This document shows positions 1 to 8,653 of a stretch of DNA of 64,000 bases, piece by piece. Every line of letters begins with the position of its first letter. Position 1 is the stretch's first letter. The notes under the pieces were generated by a model that saw nothing but the letters and a program-made list of their open reading frames with translations, ran no database searches and had not been told where the DNA came from. The position numbers and the translations under genes were made by a program. Source of the stretch: Nitrospinaceae bacterium UBA7883 (GTDB taxonomy: Bacteria; Nitrospinota_A; UBA7883); the NCBI GenBank assembly GCA_002500605.1, contig DLRR01000012.1, positions 183,718 through 247,717 of the forward strand, given 5' to 3'.

Positions 1-1247
1 AAAGGGTCCTTTATTCCCATCTTCATAACAGCATACCAGGGAGCTTTACCAGCGTTTATAGAATCTATTATTCCAGGGATTACTTTTTTGTTTAGTTCTG
101 GATAGTCCACAAAGGCCTGCCTAAAGTAGCGAGAATTCCTGATCTCTTGGCCGACCCATCCGTTCATAAGATTTTCTTGGAATAAGCCTAGCGCAGTACC
201 TGAAAAATCACCATCTTCCAAGGCTTTTAGTACAGATTCAGCTGCTTGGTATCCACTTTCCATAGCTTTATCCACTCCTGAAAACCGCTTAACATCCAGC
301 GTTCCACAAGCATCACCTAATAGAATAGCTCCATCAACAGCAAACTTTTCAGGCATAGAATAGTAGCCGCCTTCAGGCAAAATAGCAGCACCATACTTAA
401 TAAGTTTGCCTCCACGAATCATATCCTGCACATAGTGGTGTTTTTTTAACTCTTGCAAGATTTGTGGAGGCTCAATATTTGGGTTCTGAAAAGCACAACT
501 AAGAACCATACCAATGGCTAGTTTATTATTTTTGCATCCATAAATGAATCCCCCCCCAAAGTGACCCGGTTCCATAGGATATCCGATGGTATGCCATACC
601 TTCCCTTCGTAGCTTTCATTTGTCTCCCATACCTCTTTAACACCAACGGAATAAATTTGTGGGTTATTACTCAAATTGAATTTTGTAACGATTTCACGAC
701 TTAAAAAGCCCTTGTCACCGAAAGAAATAACATTGCCATAGCAAATATCGCTTTCATCATCACCTGTGTCATCTACGCGAACGCCGATCACACGGTTTCC
801 GTCGTAGATTATACTTGTGGCAGCAAAGCCGGGGAAAACATCGACGATGGCCCCATCTTTCCCTTGCTCAAGCTCTTTGATCTGTCTCACCATATAGGTA
901 GCCAAATCTGAGAGATTTAAAATCGCGTAACCTTCTTTTTTAAAATAAGGTGGAGTGGCAAAGCTAGGTAAGTTTTCCCAACGCCTCGCACTTACCAACG
1001 AAAGGTTGCTCTCTTGGACGATGCCTTGCAGGGGAAAATCTGAATTCATCCAGTTGGGAAATAGTTTTGAAATTACTCTAGGGTTTGAAACTGCGCCCGA
1101 TAACAAGTGAGAACCAACCGCTTTCCCTTTTTCAAATATAGCAATTTTTATCGGTTTTTTTGCCAACTGCAACAGTCTGTATGCCAGAGTAAGGTTGGCT
1201 GGGCCAGCTCCCACTAATACGACATCGTATTTAATACACTCGGACAC
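1..1247 (-). CDS. ETF:quinone oxidoreductase (ETF-QO/FixC type), 3' end beyond window
   Basis: Translation of the minus strand from a GTG at 1247 stays open to base 1, giving about 415 residues of an FAD-dependent electron-transfer-flavoprotein:quinone oxidoreductase. It starts with a dinucleotide-binding stretch (VVLVGAGPANLTLAY, residues 9-23) and later has an FAD-binding segment (LLGDACGTLDVKRFSG, about residues 326-341) followed by the helical region typical of the family. The C-terminal 4Fe-4S domain expected in ETF-QO would lie outside the window and cannot be checked. The GTG start has a good ribosome binding site (AGGAGA, about 6 nt away). It follows etfB and etfA on the same strand with a 65 nt gap. 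The three would pass electrons from acyl-CoA or amino-acid dehydrogenases through ETF to membrane quinone. A FixC-type homologue is the alternative; the ETF neighbours support either. Confidence 0.9.
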   Translation of the reverse strand, partial: MSECIKYDVVLVGAGPANLTLAYRLLQLAKKPIKIAIFEKGKAVGSHLLSGAVSNPRVISKLFPNWMNSDFPLQGIVQESNLSLVSARRWENLPSFATPPYFKKEGYAILNLSDLATYMVRQIKELEQGKDGAIVDVFPGFAATSIIYDGNRVIGVRVDDTGDDESDICYGNVISFGDKGFLSREIVTKFNLSNNPQIYSVGVKEVWETNESYEGKVWHTIGYPMEPGHFGGGFIYGCKNNKLAIGMVLSCAFQNPNIEPPQILQELKKHHYVQDMIRGGKLIKYGAAILPEGGYYSMPEKFAVDGAILLGDACGTLDVKRFSGVDKAMESGYQAAESVLKALEDGDFSGTALGLFQENLMNGWVGQEIRNSRYFRQAFVDYPELNKKVIPGIIDSINAGKAPWYAVMKMGIKDP

Positions 1248-1312
1248 TTATTTCTCCTCTGCCATTACATTTCACTATTTCAAGTTACAATAAATATTGT
1301 CCAATATAATGT

Positions 1313-2365
1313 TCAATTTCCCATCACTTTCTTAAACTGTTCCTTGAGTAATGGTACAACTTCGTACAAATCACCCACAATTCCGTAATGGGCAAACTGA
1401 AATATAGGCGCATTTTCATCTTTATTTACAGCAATAATGGTTTCAGAATTACTAATACCGACCCTATGTTGGATTGCACCAGATATTCCTAAGGCTATGT
1501 ATACAACAGGACGAACTGTCTTTCCTGTCTGTCCTACCTGATGAGCATATGGTATCCACCCCGAGTCCACTGCCTTTCTAGAAGCGCCAATAGCGGAATC
1601 GTTGAAAATAGTGGAGAAGTCCTTTAACAGGTTAAAGCCTTCCTCACCACCAAGCCCAAATCCACCAGAAACAATAACCTTGGCTTTCACAAGATCAAGG
1701 TCTTTTGAAACCTCCCTTATTGTTTCGATAACTTTCACACGGAAATCGGATTTGTCAAACTCTACTTTCATGGGAATAATTTCCCCAGACCGCTTTGTAT
1801 TTACCCGGGACGGAATCATTGCACCCGCCCTAGCGGTAGCCATCTGTGGATTCTTCCATGGACCCAAGATTCTGGCCTTAAGGCTTTCTCCAAAACTTGG
1901 GCGAATAGCATACAGACAGTTTTTAAATGTCCCAATTTTAGATGGGTCAGCTTTCCCCTTATGGGTATACTCACCTATATCGAGTTCTGTACAGTCGGCT
2001 GTAAGACCAGTTTCAAAGTAAGCAGCAATTCTTGGCGCAAGATCACGCCCAAGAGTTGTGGCTCCACAAAGCACAATGTGTGGAGGCTTTTCGAAGGAAT
2101 TAAGTACAGCTATAGCGGCCCGCCTGTAAGTTAAGGTCGTATATTCTTTCAATTCAGGCTGGTCCACTATGTAAACCTCATCAGCCCCTCTCTCAATCAA
2201 AATCTGTGGAATATCTTTTAGGTTGTGGCCCATTACAAGCGCCTGAACTTTAACACCGAGTTTTTCAGCTAACTCTTTGGCCGCTCCTAATAATTCCATC
2301 GAAACAGGCCTCAAGTCGTTTTGAATTTGGTCTGCTATAACAAACACATTTTCAAAGTTATTCAC
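1313..2365 (-). CDS. etfA: Electron transfer flavoprotein alpha subunit
   Basis: The 350-residue product has the ETF N-terminal alpha/beta domain and, from about residue 230, the FAD-binding domain. The alpha-subunit signature is clear in the C-terminal third (ALGISGAIQHRVG, then AVNKDENAPIF and YGIVGDLYEVVP). It carries FAD and forms a heterodimer with EtfB in the cytoplasm, passing electrons from dehydrogenases to the ETF-quinone oxidoreductase encoded next. The start is a GTG that overlaps the etfB stop as GTGA (4 nt), a pattern of translational coupling; a GAGG lies about 10 nt upstream. At 350 residues it is slightly longer than the usual 310-330. Confidence 0.95.
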   Translation of the reverse strand: MNNFENVFVIADQIQNDLRPVSMELLGAAKELAEKLGVKVQALVMGHNLKDIPQILIERGADEVYIVDQPELKEYTTLTYRRAAIAVLNSFEKPPHIVLCGATTLGRDLAPRIAAYFETGLTADCTELDIGEYTHKGKADPSKIGTFKNCLYAIRPSFGESLKARILGPWKNPQMATARAGAMIPSRVNTKRSGEIIPMKVEFDKSDFRVKVIETIREVSKDLDLVKAKVIVSGGFGLGGEEGFNLLKDFSTIFNDSAIGASRKAVDSGWIPYAHQVGQTGKTVRPVVYIALGISGAIQHRVGISNSETIIAVNKDENAPIFQFAHYGIVGDLYEVVPLLKEQFKKVMGN

Positions 2366-3207
2366 CGGACATATTCCTCAATTCCACGTCCCTCTGTACT
2401 AAGACAGTCAACTAGTGTTTCAACTTCTTTTGATACGGCTGCCCCTTTAAACAACCTGCAAGATCCCCCCTTTTCCCCAATTTTCCATGTCTTTCCAACA
2501 ACTGTCGGGGAACCAACAAGCCCGACCTTTTTTGGGTCGGCATTGATCTTGTCAAGATCCAAAAGTTGTATTCTCTCTTTTTTAGCTTGCTCGTCGCGAA
2601 GCAGCTCTTTTGATCTATACACATTGGCAAACTGTTTGTGCTCTAGCCTGGTAGCTGAGTTGGCTACAGTCACAAGTATAGGCATCGGTGCCTCGAGTTT
2701 CTGCACTCCGCCATCAATGATCCTACTGGCTTTTACTTTTCCATTTTCTACTATTAAGTCTTCGCAGTAGGTAATCTGAGGGTAGTTAAGACGTTCCGCA
2801 ATCTGCGGTCCAGTTTGAGCTGTATCGCCATCTGTGGTTTGGAGCCCGGTAAAGACTATGTCAACATCTTTTATGTATTCTATGCATTTAAACAATGCAT
2901 AAGCAGTAGCCAAAGTGTCGGAAGCAGCAAGGCGTTTATCGCTTAATAGAAAGCCTTTGTCGGCACCATGTTCAATTGCGTCAAATAAAACTTCTATGGC
3001 AGGAGGCGGTCCCATTGAAATCGCAATAATCACACCCCCATGTTCGGCTCGCAACTCCAAAGCCTTTTGAAGCGCAAACTTATCAAAAGGATTTATCATC
3101 CTTTTGGCTCTCGCTCTGTCAACCGTTCCGTCGGGGTTTACTCCTGCGACACTTGAAGTATCTGGAACCTGTTTTATTAATACAACAATTTTTAACTCGT
3201 CGCTCAT
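2362..3207 (-). CDS. etfB: Electron transfer flavoprotein beta subunit
   Basis: The 281-residue product begins with the typical beta-subunit strand (VVLIKQVPDTS), contains an AMP-binding loop region (FTGLQTTDGDTAQTGP, about residues 120-135) and the family signature around SRIIDGGVQKLEAPMPILVT. It is somewhat longer than the usual 250-260. It is first in the etfB-etfA-ETF-QO run and its ATG is preceded by AAGGG at a short spacing of 4 nt. A candidate promoter for the run lies at 3288-3316. Confidence 0.95.
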   Translation of the reverse strand: MSDELKIVVLIKQVPDTSSVAGVNPDGTVDRARAKRMINPFDKFALQKALELRAEHGGVIIAISMGPPPAIEVLFDAIEHGADKGFLLSDKRLAASDTLATAYALFKCIEYIKDVDIVFTGLQTTDGDTAQTGPQIAERLNYPQITYCEDLIVENGKVKASRIIDGGVQKLEAPMPILVTVANSATRLEHKQFANVYRSKELLRDEQAKKERIQLLDLDKINADPKKVGLVGSPTVVGKTWKIGEKGGSCRLFKGAAVSKEVETLVDCLSTEGRGIEEYVR

Positions 3208-3287
3208 TCAACCCTTATCCATCCTAGCAAGAAAACACGCTATACTAGGCAACAGCTAATTAAAAACGTAGGATATTGCCACAATAC

Positions 3288-3338
3288 AATATCTATTAAA
3301 AGCAAAATTTTGACAACACAAATAATATAATCTAATAT
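3288..3338. promoter_or_regulatory. Overlapping divergent promoters for etfBA and the Sua5 gene
   Basis: On the plus strand a perfect TTGACA (3310-3315) is followed after 17 nt by TAATAT (3333-3338), about 25 nt before the ATG at 3363. On the minus strand TTGTCA (complement of 3311-3316) is followed after 17 nt by GATATT (complement of 3288-3293), pointing to etfB. The two -35 boxes share five bases. The spacing and the perfect plus-strand -35 box are seen; use as sigma-70 promoters is inferred. Confidence 0.5.
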
Positions 3339-3362
3339 CCGCCTATTTGGACTGCCCCATAA

Positions 3363-3971
3363 ATGAAGGTTATCAATATTGACCAACACAGATCTCTTAA
3401 TAAACAGTTAAAAAGCGTGATAACTAAGACCAGGCTGGATACCGTTTTTATCTACCCAACAGACACCATATATGGTCTAGGATGCAACATTTTCTCAAAA
3501 GAAGCCATAAACCGAATTTCCAATATCAAAAAACGATCCCAAAACACGCCATTTTCATTTATTTGTAAGGATATAACTCAAGTTAGTGAATTCGCTGTTA
3601 TTGCTGACTGGGCTTATGGAATGATTAATAATTGTTTACCAGGACCATATACTTTCATTCTTGAAGCTAGAAAAACTAATATTCCAACGAATATGTTGGG
3701 TGAACGAAATACAGTTGGAGTGAGAATACCTGGAAACAACGTCTGCCAAACAATACTTGAGCTAATAGAGCAACCCATACTCTCTACATCTGTAAACCTT
3801 TCTGGGCAAGAACCAATTCACGACCCTAGTCAATTCCCAAAAGAATTTTTAAGTAAAGTTGACGTCATCATATCTGCAGGACTACTTGAAAATAAGCCCT
3901 CCACTGTGATAGATATAAGTGGCTCTAAGCCGATTTTAATAAGGGCTGGTAAAGGGGAAATTCCCTGGTGA
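3363..3971 (+). CDS. L-threonylcarbamoyladenylate synthase (Sua5/YciO/YrdC family)
   Basis: The 202-residue product is a single YrdC-like domain. The conserved nucleotide and threonine pocket appears as FIYPTDTIYGLG (about residues 29-40), the Lys/Arg-rich segment as NIKKRSQNTPFSFIC and the late motif as TSVNLSGQEP. It would condense threonine, bicarbonate and ATP to threonylcarbamoyl-AMP, the donor for t6A at position 37 of ANN-decoding tRNAs. TsaD, which transfers that group, is encoded at 57381-58430. The C-terminal Sua5 domain is absent, so this is the short TsaC/YrdC-like form; some YciO-type relatives have weaker activity. The next gene is threonyl-tRNA synthetase, another threonine user. 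Confidence 0.88.
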   Translation: MKVINIDQHRSLNKQLKSVITKTRLDTVFIYPTDTIYGLGCNIFSKEAINRISNIKKRSQNTPFSFICKDITQVSEFAVIADWAYGMINNCLPGPYTFILEARKTNIPTNMLGERNTVGVRIPGNNVCQTILELIEQPILSTSVNLSGQEPIHDPSQFPKEFLSKVDVIISAGLLENKPSTVIDISGSKPILIRAGKGEIPW

Positions 3972-4145
3972 CAAAATTTAGCTCCAAATTTAAACCTCTA
4001 TTTCTGTTATTAACATAAAAGCAATAATCAATACGCTGTTTGTTCCCATTTAAATAAAAGGTAGGATGTGGAATGGTAAATAGTCCTCTGCATCCACTAT
4101 AATTACCCACTAGAAGGTGGAAAAAAACTAAGGAGACTAATACAT

Positions 4146-5888
4146 ATGCTCGATCTAAGTGCCGTCCGCCATTCGGCCGCGCACATAATGGCCGAAGCCA
4201 TACAAAGGCTATATCCAAAAGCTCAGTTTGCCTACGGACCTGAAACTGAGGAAGGTTTTTTCTATGATGTGAAAATACCCAACCACTCTCTGGCGAAAGA
4301 GGATTTACCCAAAATAGAAAAAATCATGAAAGAAATAGTAAAAGGTAAACATAAGTTTCACCACGAAAACATTACTCGCGACGAAGCATTAAAACTTTTT
4401 GCAGGCCAGAAATACAAAGTGCTAACTTTAACAAACCAACTGGACAAAGAATCAACAGTGTCAGTATATAGGCAAGGGAATTTTGTCGATCTTTGTCGTG
4501 GCCCGCACATTGAACATACTGGGCAAATCAAAGCGTTTAAAGTGAATCGTATTGCAGGCTCATATTGGCTTGGTGATTCTTCAAATGAACCACTACAAAG
4601 GATATATGGTCTTTGCTTCGACTCAAAAGATGAACTGAAAAATTACATCAAACGTATGGAAGAAGCGAGAACCCGTGACCATCGGTTGATTGGTAAACAG
4701 TTGAAACTCTTCTCTTGGCACGATGAGGGACCAGGTTTTCCATTCATGCTACCTAGGGGTCGAACTATATTTAACCTACTGGTTGAATATAACCGAAAGA
4801 AAAATGATGACCGAGGCTATGCTGAGATACACACACCCAGTATGTTGGTGGAAGAGCTTTGGCGCGTGTCTGGCCACACAGACTATTACCGCGAAAACAT
4901 GTATTTTAGTGAAGTGGACGACCATCAGTTTGTAATTAAGCCAATGAACTGTCCAGGCGGAATTTTAGTTTATAAGGAGGAGCGGCGAAGCTATCGTGAA
5001 CTCCCCATGCGCGTCGCGGAATTTGGACTAGTTCATCGCCACGAGCTTTCAGGAGTACTACATGGGCTGTTTAGAGTGCGAGCCTTCACTCAGGATGATG
5101 CGCACATCTACTGCGCTATGGAAGATCTGGAAAATGAGCTAGTAAATATAGTTGACTACACATTAGAAGTTTATCGAGACTTTGGGTTCAACGATTACAT
5201 AATATATATTGCTAATCGACCAAAGAAAGCTATAGGAGATCCAGCAGTATGGGAAAAAGCAACGCAAACACTCAGAGATGCCCTAGAAGTCAGGGGCCTA
5301 GACTACAAGATTAAGGAGGGCGAAGGGGCCTTTTATGGTCCAAAAATAGAATTCAACATTAAAGACTGCCTAGGGCGGCTATGGCAACTTGGCACCGTGC
5401 AATTGGACTTCTTTTTGCCTAGTCGATTTGGAATGGAATACATTGGATCTGATAACCAAACACACACGCCAGCAATGGTGCACCGAGCCATATTCGGCTC
5501 ACTGGAGCGATTCATTGGTATTTTAATTGAGCATACTAAGGGTGCATTTCCAGTATGGATCTCACCGGTCCAAGCAATCATATTACCTATCACGGATGAT
5601 CAGAATGATTACGCTCAAAGTGTATTGAAACAACTGAAACTCTCAGGATTGCGAGTTGAAACTGACACCACTTCGGAACGATTACAAAAAAAGATCAGAA
5701 ACGCCCAATTACAGAAAATTCCATATATGTTAGTGTGCGGAGAACGTGAAGCAAATAACAATGAGATTGCTGTACGACTTCGAACTGGTGAAGATCTCGG
5801 ATCGATGAAGGTTAAAGAGTTCATCAGTAATGCAACCAACATTATCGAATCGAAAAGTAAAGAACTCTGGAATAAAACTCTAGATTGA
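4146..5888 (+). CDS. thrS: Threonyl-tRNA synthetase lacking the N-terminal TGS domain
   Basis: The 580-residue product starts at the editing domain (HSAAHIMAEA, residues 9-18, carrying the H-x3-H editing motif) and therefore lacks the roughly 60-residue TGS domain of most bacterial ThrRS. The second editing motif (DLCRGPHIEHTG) follows. The class II catalytic core shows KPMNCPGG with the zinc-ligand Cys, TQDDAHIYC with the second ligand His, and motif 3 around HRAIFGSLERF. The C-terminal anticodon-binding domain is present. The ATG has AGGAGA about 7 nt upstream. The 174 nt before it holds no in-frame TGS coding sequence that I can see. Its stop overlaps the first possible codon of yajQ. Confidence 0.95.
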   Translation: MLDLSAVRHSAAHIMAEAIQRLYPKAQFAYGPETEEGFFYDVKIPNHSLAKEDLPKIEKIMKEIVKGKHKFHHENITRDEALKLFAGQKYKVLTLTNQLDKESTVSVYRQGNFVDLCRGPHIEHTGQIKAFKVNRIAGSYWLGDSSNEPLQRIYGLCFDSKDELKNYIKRMEEARTRDHRLIGKQLKLFSWHDEGPGFPFMLPRGRTIFNLLVEYNRKKNDDRGYAEIHTPSMLVEELWRVSGHTDYYRENMYFSEVDDHQFVIKPMNCPGGILVYKEERRSYRELPMRVAEFGLVHRHELSGVLHGLFRVRAFTQDDAHIYCAMEDLENELVNIVDYTLEVYRDFGFNDYIIYIANRPKKAIGDPAVWEKATQTLRDALEVRGLDYKIKEGEGAFYGPKIEFNIKDCLGRLWQLGTVQLDFFLPSRFGMEYIGSDNQTHTPAMVHRAIFGSLERFIGILIEHTKGAFPVWISPVQAIILPITDDQNDYAQSVLKQLKLSGLRVETDTTSERLQKKIRNAQLQKIPYMLVCGEREANNNEIAVRLRTGEDLGSMKVKEFISNATNIIESKSKELWNKTLD

Positions 5889-5902
5889 GGAAAAATCTAC
5901 AA

Positions 5903-6400
5903 ATGGCAAAAGATCAGTCTTTCGACATTGTTTGTAAAGTAGACATGCCAGAAGTTTTAAATGCTGTTAATCAGACGACTGCTGAGATCAAGCAACGCTA
6001 TGATTTTAAAGATACTAAAACTGAAGTATCACTTGATATAAAATCCAGTTTAATCAATATTCTAGGCCAGAGTGAACCACAGTTAAAAACAATCATCGAT
6101 ATCTTGCAATCAAAGCTGATCAAACGTAAAGTGCCCATTAAGGTACTTCAGTATGGCAAACCTGAGGTTGCATCAGGAGGCATGGTCAGGCAATCCATTA
6201 CACTACAGCAAGGTATACCATCGGAAAAAGCAAAAGAAATTGTGCAACTTACTAAAAAAATGAAAATAAAGGTCCAGACTAGTATTCAAGACAACCAGGT
6301 ACGAGTAGCGGGCAAAAAACGTGATGATCTGCAAAATGTTATGAAAATGTTGAAAGAACATGATTTGGGAATTCATATGTCATTTAGTAACTATAGGTAA
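5903..6400 (+). CDS. yajQ: YajQ family nucleotide-binding protein
   Basis: The 165-residue product matches YajQ along its length: MAKDQSFDIVCKVDMPEVLN at the start, KLIKRKVPIKVLQYG in the middle and RVAGKKRDDLQNVM near the end. The family has two ferredoxin-like folds; members bind cyclic di-GMP or other nucleotides in some species, and their role here is unknown. The open frame extends upstream to a TTG that overlaps the thrS stop, but the internal ATG at 5903 matches the family N-terminus. It is likely co-transcribed with thrS. Confidence 0.9.
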   Translation: MAKDQSFDIVCKVDMPEVLNAVNQTTAEIKQRYDFKDTKTEVSLDIKSSLINILGQSEPQLKTIIDILQSKLIKRKVPIKVLQYGKPEVASGGMVRQSITLQQGIPSEKAKEIVQLTKKMKIKVQTSIQDNQVRVAGKKRDDLQNVMKMLKEHDLGIHMSFSNYR

Positions 6401-6457
6401 TATTGATTTAGCCATTGTTAGAATAATCTATTACGCCTGAGTACTACCAAAAAAATT

Positions 6458-7249
6458 ATGCGTCGTCTTTTTTGCGTTGCCGCATTTTCAAACACTCCCC
6501 AATCTGGAAACCCTGCGGGTGTATGTATTTTAACCGAACCAATGGACAGTGAGGCCATGCAGAACTTGGCCAAGGAAATGAGCTTCTCGGAAATATCTTT
6601 TGCAGAAAAGCTGGGTGTAGACCGGTACCGGCTTCGTATATTCGCGCCGCGTAAAGAAGTTGATCTTTGCGGGCATGCAACTCTGGCAACAGCCCATATC
6701 TTATGGGAAACAGGCAATGTACTAACAGAATCAATAATTTTTGAGACGAGATCTGGTGAGTTGAAAGCTTTTAAAAGGGATACGAGGATTCGTGTTGATC
6801 TCCCGCTGTCAAAACCAATTGTGGCAATCCCCCCTGATGGAATGCTAGGAGCTTTGGGACTAGCTCATTTTACTGAGGCATTTAAAGGAGCAGATGACTA
6901 TGTGTTCGTTATTGATGAAGAGAAGGCCTTAGAGAAACTTAGCCCAGATTTTGCTTCCATTTCAAAAATAAGATGCCGTGGAGTGGCAATAACAGCTCCG
7001 GCTAATGATATAAATACAGACTTCGTGTCACGATGTTTCTACCCAAGCTTGGGCATTAACGAAGATCCTGTCACTGGCTCCGCCCATTGCATTCTTGGCC
7101 CTTACTGGGCAAATAGGCTTGGAAAAAATAATTTGCTAGCTCGACAGATTTCAGAGCGTGGTGGTTCTATGGAAGTCGAAGTCACAAATACACAAGTTTA
7201 TCTAACAAGTTCAGCCGTCACCATATGGGAAGGTACAATCAAGGGATAG
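6458..7249 (+). CDS. PhzF family isomerase/epimerase-like protein
   Basis: The 263-residue product has the PhzF hallmarks: SGNPAGVCIL near residues 20-30, the catalytic-region glutamate in SFSEISFAEK, DLCGHATLATAHIL around residues 69-82 and the C-terminal EDPVTGSAHC. The fold is a diaminopimelate-epimerase-like two-domain barrel. Members isomerise phenazine precursors or other metabolites, but most are of unknown substrate, and no phenazine genes are nearby. The gene lies 57 nt after yajQ and ends 1 nt before the stop of the convergent response regulator gene, so no separate terminator fits between them. Confidence 0.85.
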   Translation: MRRLFCVAAFSNTPQSGNPAGVCILTEPMDSEAMQNLAKEMSFSEISFAEKLGVDRYRLRIFAPRKEVDLCGHATLATAHILWETGNVLTESIIFETRSGELKAFKRDTRIRVDLPLSKPIVAIPPDGMLGALGLAHFTEAFKGADDYVFVIDEEKALEKLSPDFASISKIRCRGVAITAPANDINTDFVSRCFYPSLGINEDPVTGSAHCILGPYWANRLGKNNLLARQISERGGSMEVEVTNTQVYLTSSAVTIWEGTIKG

Positions 7250-7250
7250 C

Positions 7251-8645
7251 TCAGCCTCCCTTTCTATTTGGCAAGTCAATACCAAGTTTCTTTATTTTAT
7301 ACCAAATACTTCTCTCTGAGATACTAAGAGAATCAGCTGCCCGGTTCTGTCGCCAGCCATGCTTTTCCAATGCAGAGGTTATCAACCCCTTTTCAAACTC
7401 CGCAACCTGATCTTCCAGTGATTCACCATTGCTAGAAATTGTACTATGGGAGGTAATATCTCCGTGCTCTTCATTGAGTTGTCCGTTCATGTAGGATGGC
7501 AAGTGTGAAGGTTGGATGACATCTTCATCACACATAACAATGGATCGTTCAATCGCATTTTGAAGTTCACGTGCATTTCCTGGCCATACATAAGACATAA
7601 AGCACTCCATCGTTTCCTTTGAAAGTGTTTTGGGCTTAATTCTATTTTCGTCGCTAATCTTTTTTAGAAAATGTTCAACCAAGTCTGGAATATCGGCTTG
7701 TCGTTCTCGCAAGGATGTTATCGGAATTACAATCACATTAATACGAAAAAATAGGTCTTGGCGAAACTTCTTTTCTTTAATAGCTACGCCTAGATCAATG
7801 TTCGTTGCTGCAAGAATTCGAATATCTATTTTACGAGTTATTACGCTGCCAACTCTTTCTATCTCTCTCTCCTGCATGGCACGTAAAACTTTAGCCTGAG
7901 TGTCAATCGCCATATCCCCAACTTCATCCAAGAAAAGAGTCCCTCCATCTGCCCTTTCGAACTTCCCAGCCCTAGCATCAACGCCAGTAGCAACATTTTT
8001 TTCTATCCCAAAAAGCTCTGCCTCCAACAGCGACTCTGTCAATGCCGAACAGTTAACCTTTATAAAAGGTCCTTCAGCTCTATCAGAATTGTTGTGAATT
8101 GCCTTTGCAACTAACTCTTTTCCAACCCCTGTCTCACCTGTAATGAGAACATTCGAACGGACCTTTGATGATCGCAAGATAAGGTCAAATACTTCTTGCA
8201 TTTTCTTGGATGAGCCAATTATATCTCTGACTTTATACTTATTGATTAAACTGTTTTTCAAGTCCTTATTTTCAACATGCAGGCTATGATTTTTTAGTGC
8301 ATTTGCGAGGTTTATATAAAGCTCATCTGGGTCCACCGGCTTGACCAAATAGTTAAACGCACCTTTTCTAATTGCCTCTACAGCAACCTTAATATCACGT
8401 GATGCAGTAAGGATTATCACTGGCAAATTCAAGTCCACTGACTGAAATTGCTTCATTACCTCTAGTCCAGTGATATCCGGCATGAAGTAGTCTAAAATAG
8501 CTGCGGAAAACCTCCCGGGCTCCATTTCTCTTTCAGCATCTTTGAATGTTAGGCAACATGTAACGTCAAACTTCTTCAATAGCAATAGTTGTTCCACCAT
8601 CTTAAGAGTCTGAAGGTCATCGTCTACAACTAGTATCCTATCCAT
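7251..8645 (-). CDS. NtrC-like response regulator with altered GAFTGA loop
   Basis: The 464-residue product has a receiver domain (phospho-acceptor Asp52 in AAILDYFMPD, Lys102), a AAA+ domain (Walker A GETGVGKE at 170-177, Walker B TLFLDE at 236-241, sensor region ILAATN) and a C-terminal Fis-type helix-turn-helix (SLEDQVAEFEKGLI to SIWYKIKKLGI). The loop that contacts sigma-54 is normally GAFTGA; here residues 217-222 read NVATGV within LFGIEKNVATGVDARAGKF. That change would be expected to weaken or abolish sigma-54 activation, so the protein may act differently from classical NtrC. It lies 8 nt downstream of a histidine kinase gene, its probable partner. Confidence 0.92.
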   Translation of the reverse strand: MDRILVVDDDLQTLKMVEQLLLLKKFDVTCCLTFKDAEREMEPGRFSAAILDYFMPDITGLEVMKQFQSVDLNLPVIILTASRDIKVAVEAIRKGAFNYLVKPVDPDELYINLANALKNHSLHVENKDLKNSLINKYKVRDIIGSSKKMQEVFDLILRSSKVRSNVLITGETGVGKELVAKAIHNNSDRAEGPFIKVNCSALTESLLEAELFGIEKNVATGVDARAGKFERADGGTLFLDEVGDMAIDTQAKVLRAMQEREIERVGSVITRKIDIRILAATNIDLGVAIKEKKFRQDLFFRINVIVIPITSLRERQADIPDLVEHFLKKISDENRIKPKTLSKETMECFMSYVWPGNARELQNAIERSIVMCDEDVIQPSHLPSYMNGQLNEEHGDITSHSTISSNGESLEDQVAEFEKGLITSALEKHGWRQNRAADSLSISERSIWYKIKKLGIDLPNRKGG

Positions 8646-8653
8646 ACAGCCCC

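Noticed and set aside
1602..2021. Long plus-strand open frame inside etfA
   Set aside because: It is fully antisense to a strongly conserved gene, so it is a shadow frame.
3972..4145. T-box-like leader before thrS
   Set aside because: Short GGATG/CATCC and CCAC/GTGG pairs are present, but no T-box sequence or antiterminator is recognised, and T-boxes are mainly a Firmicutes feature.
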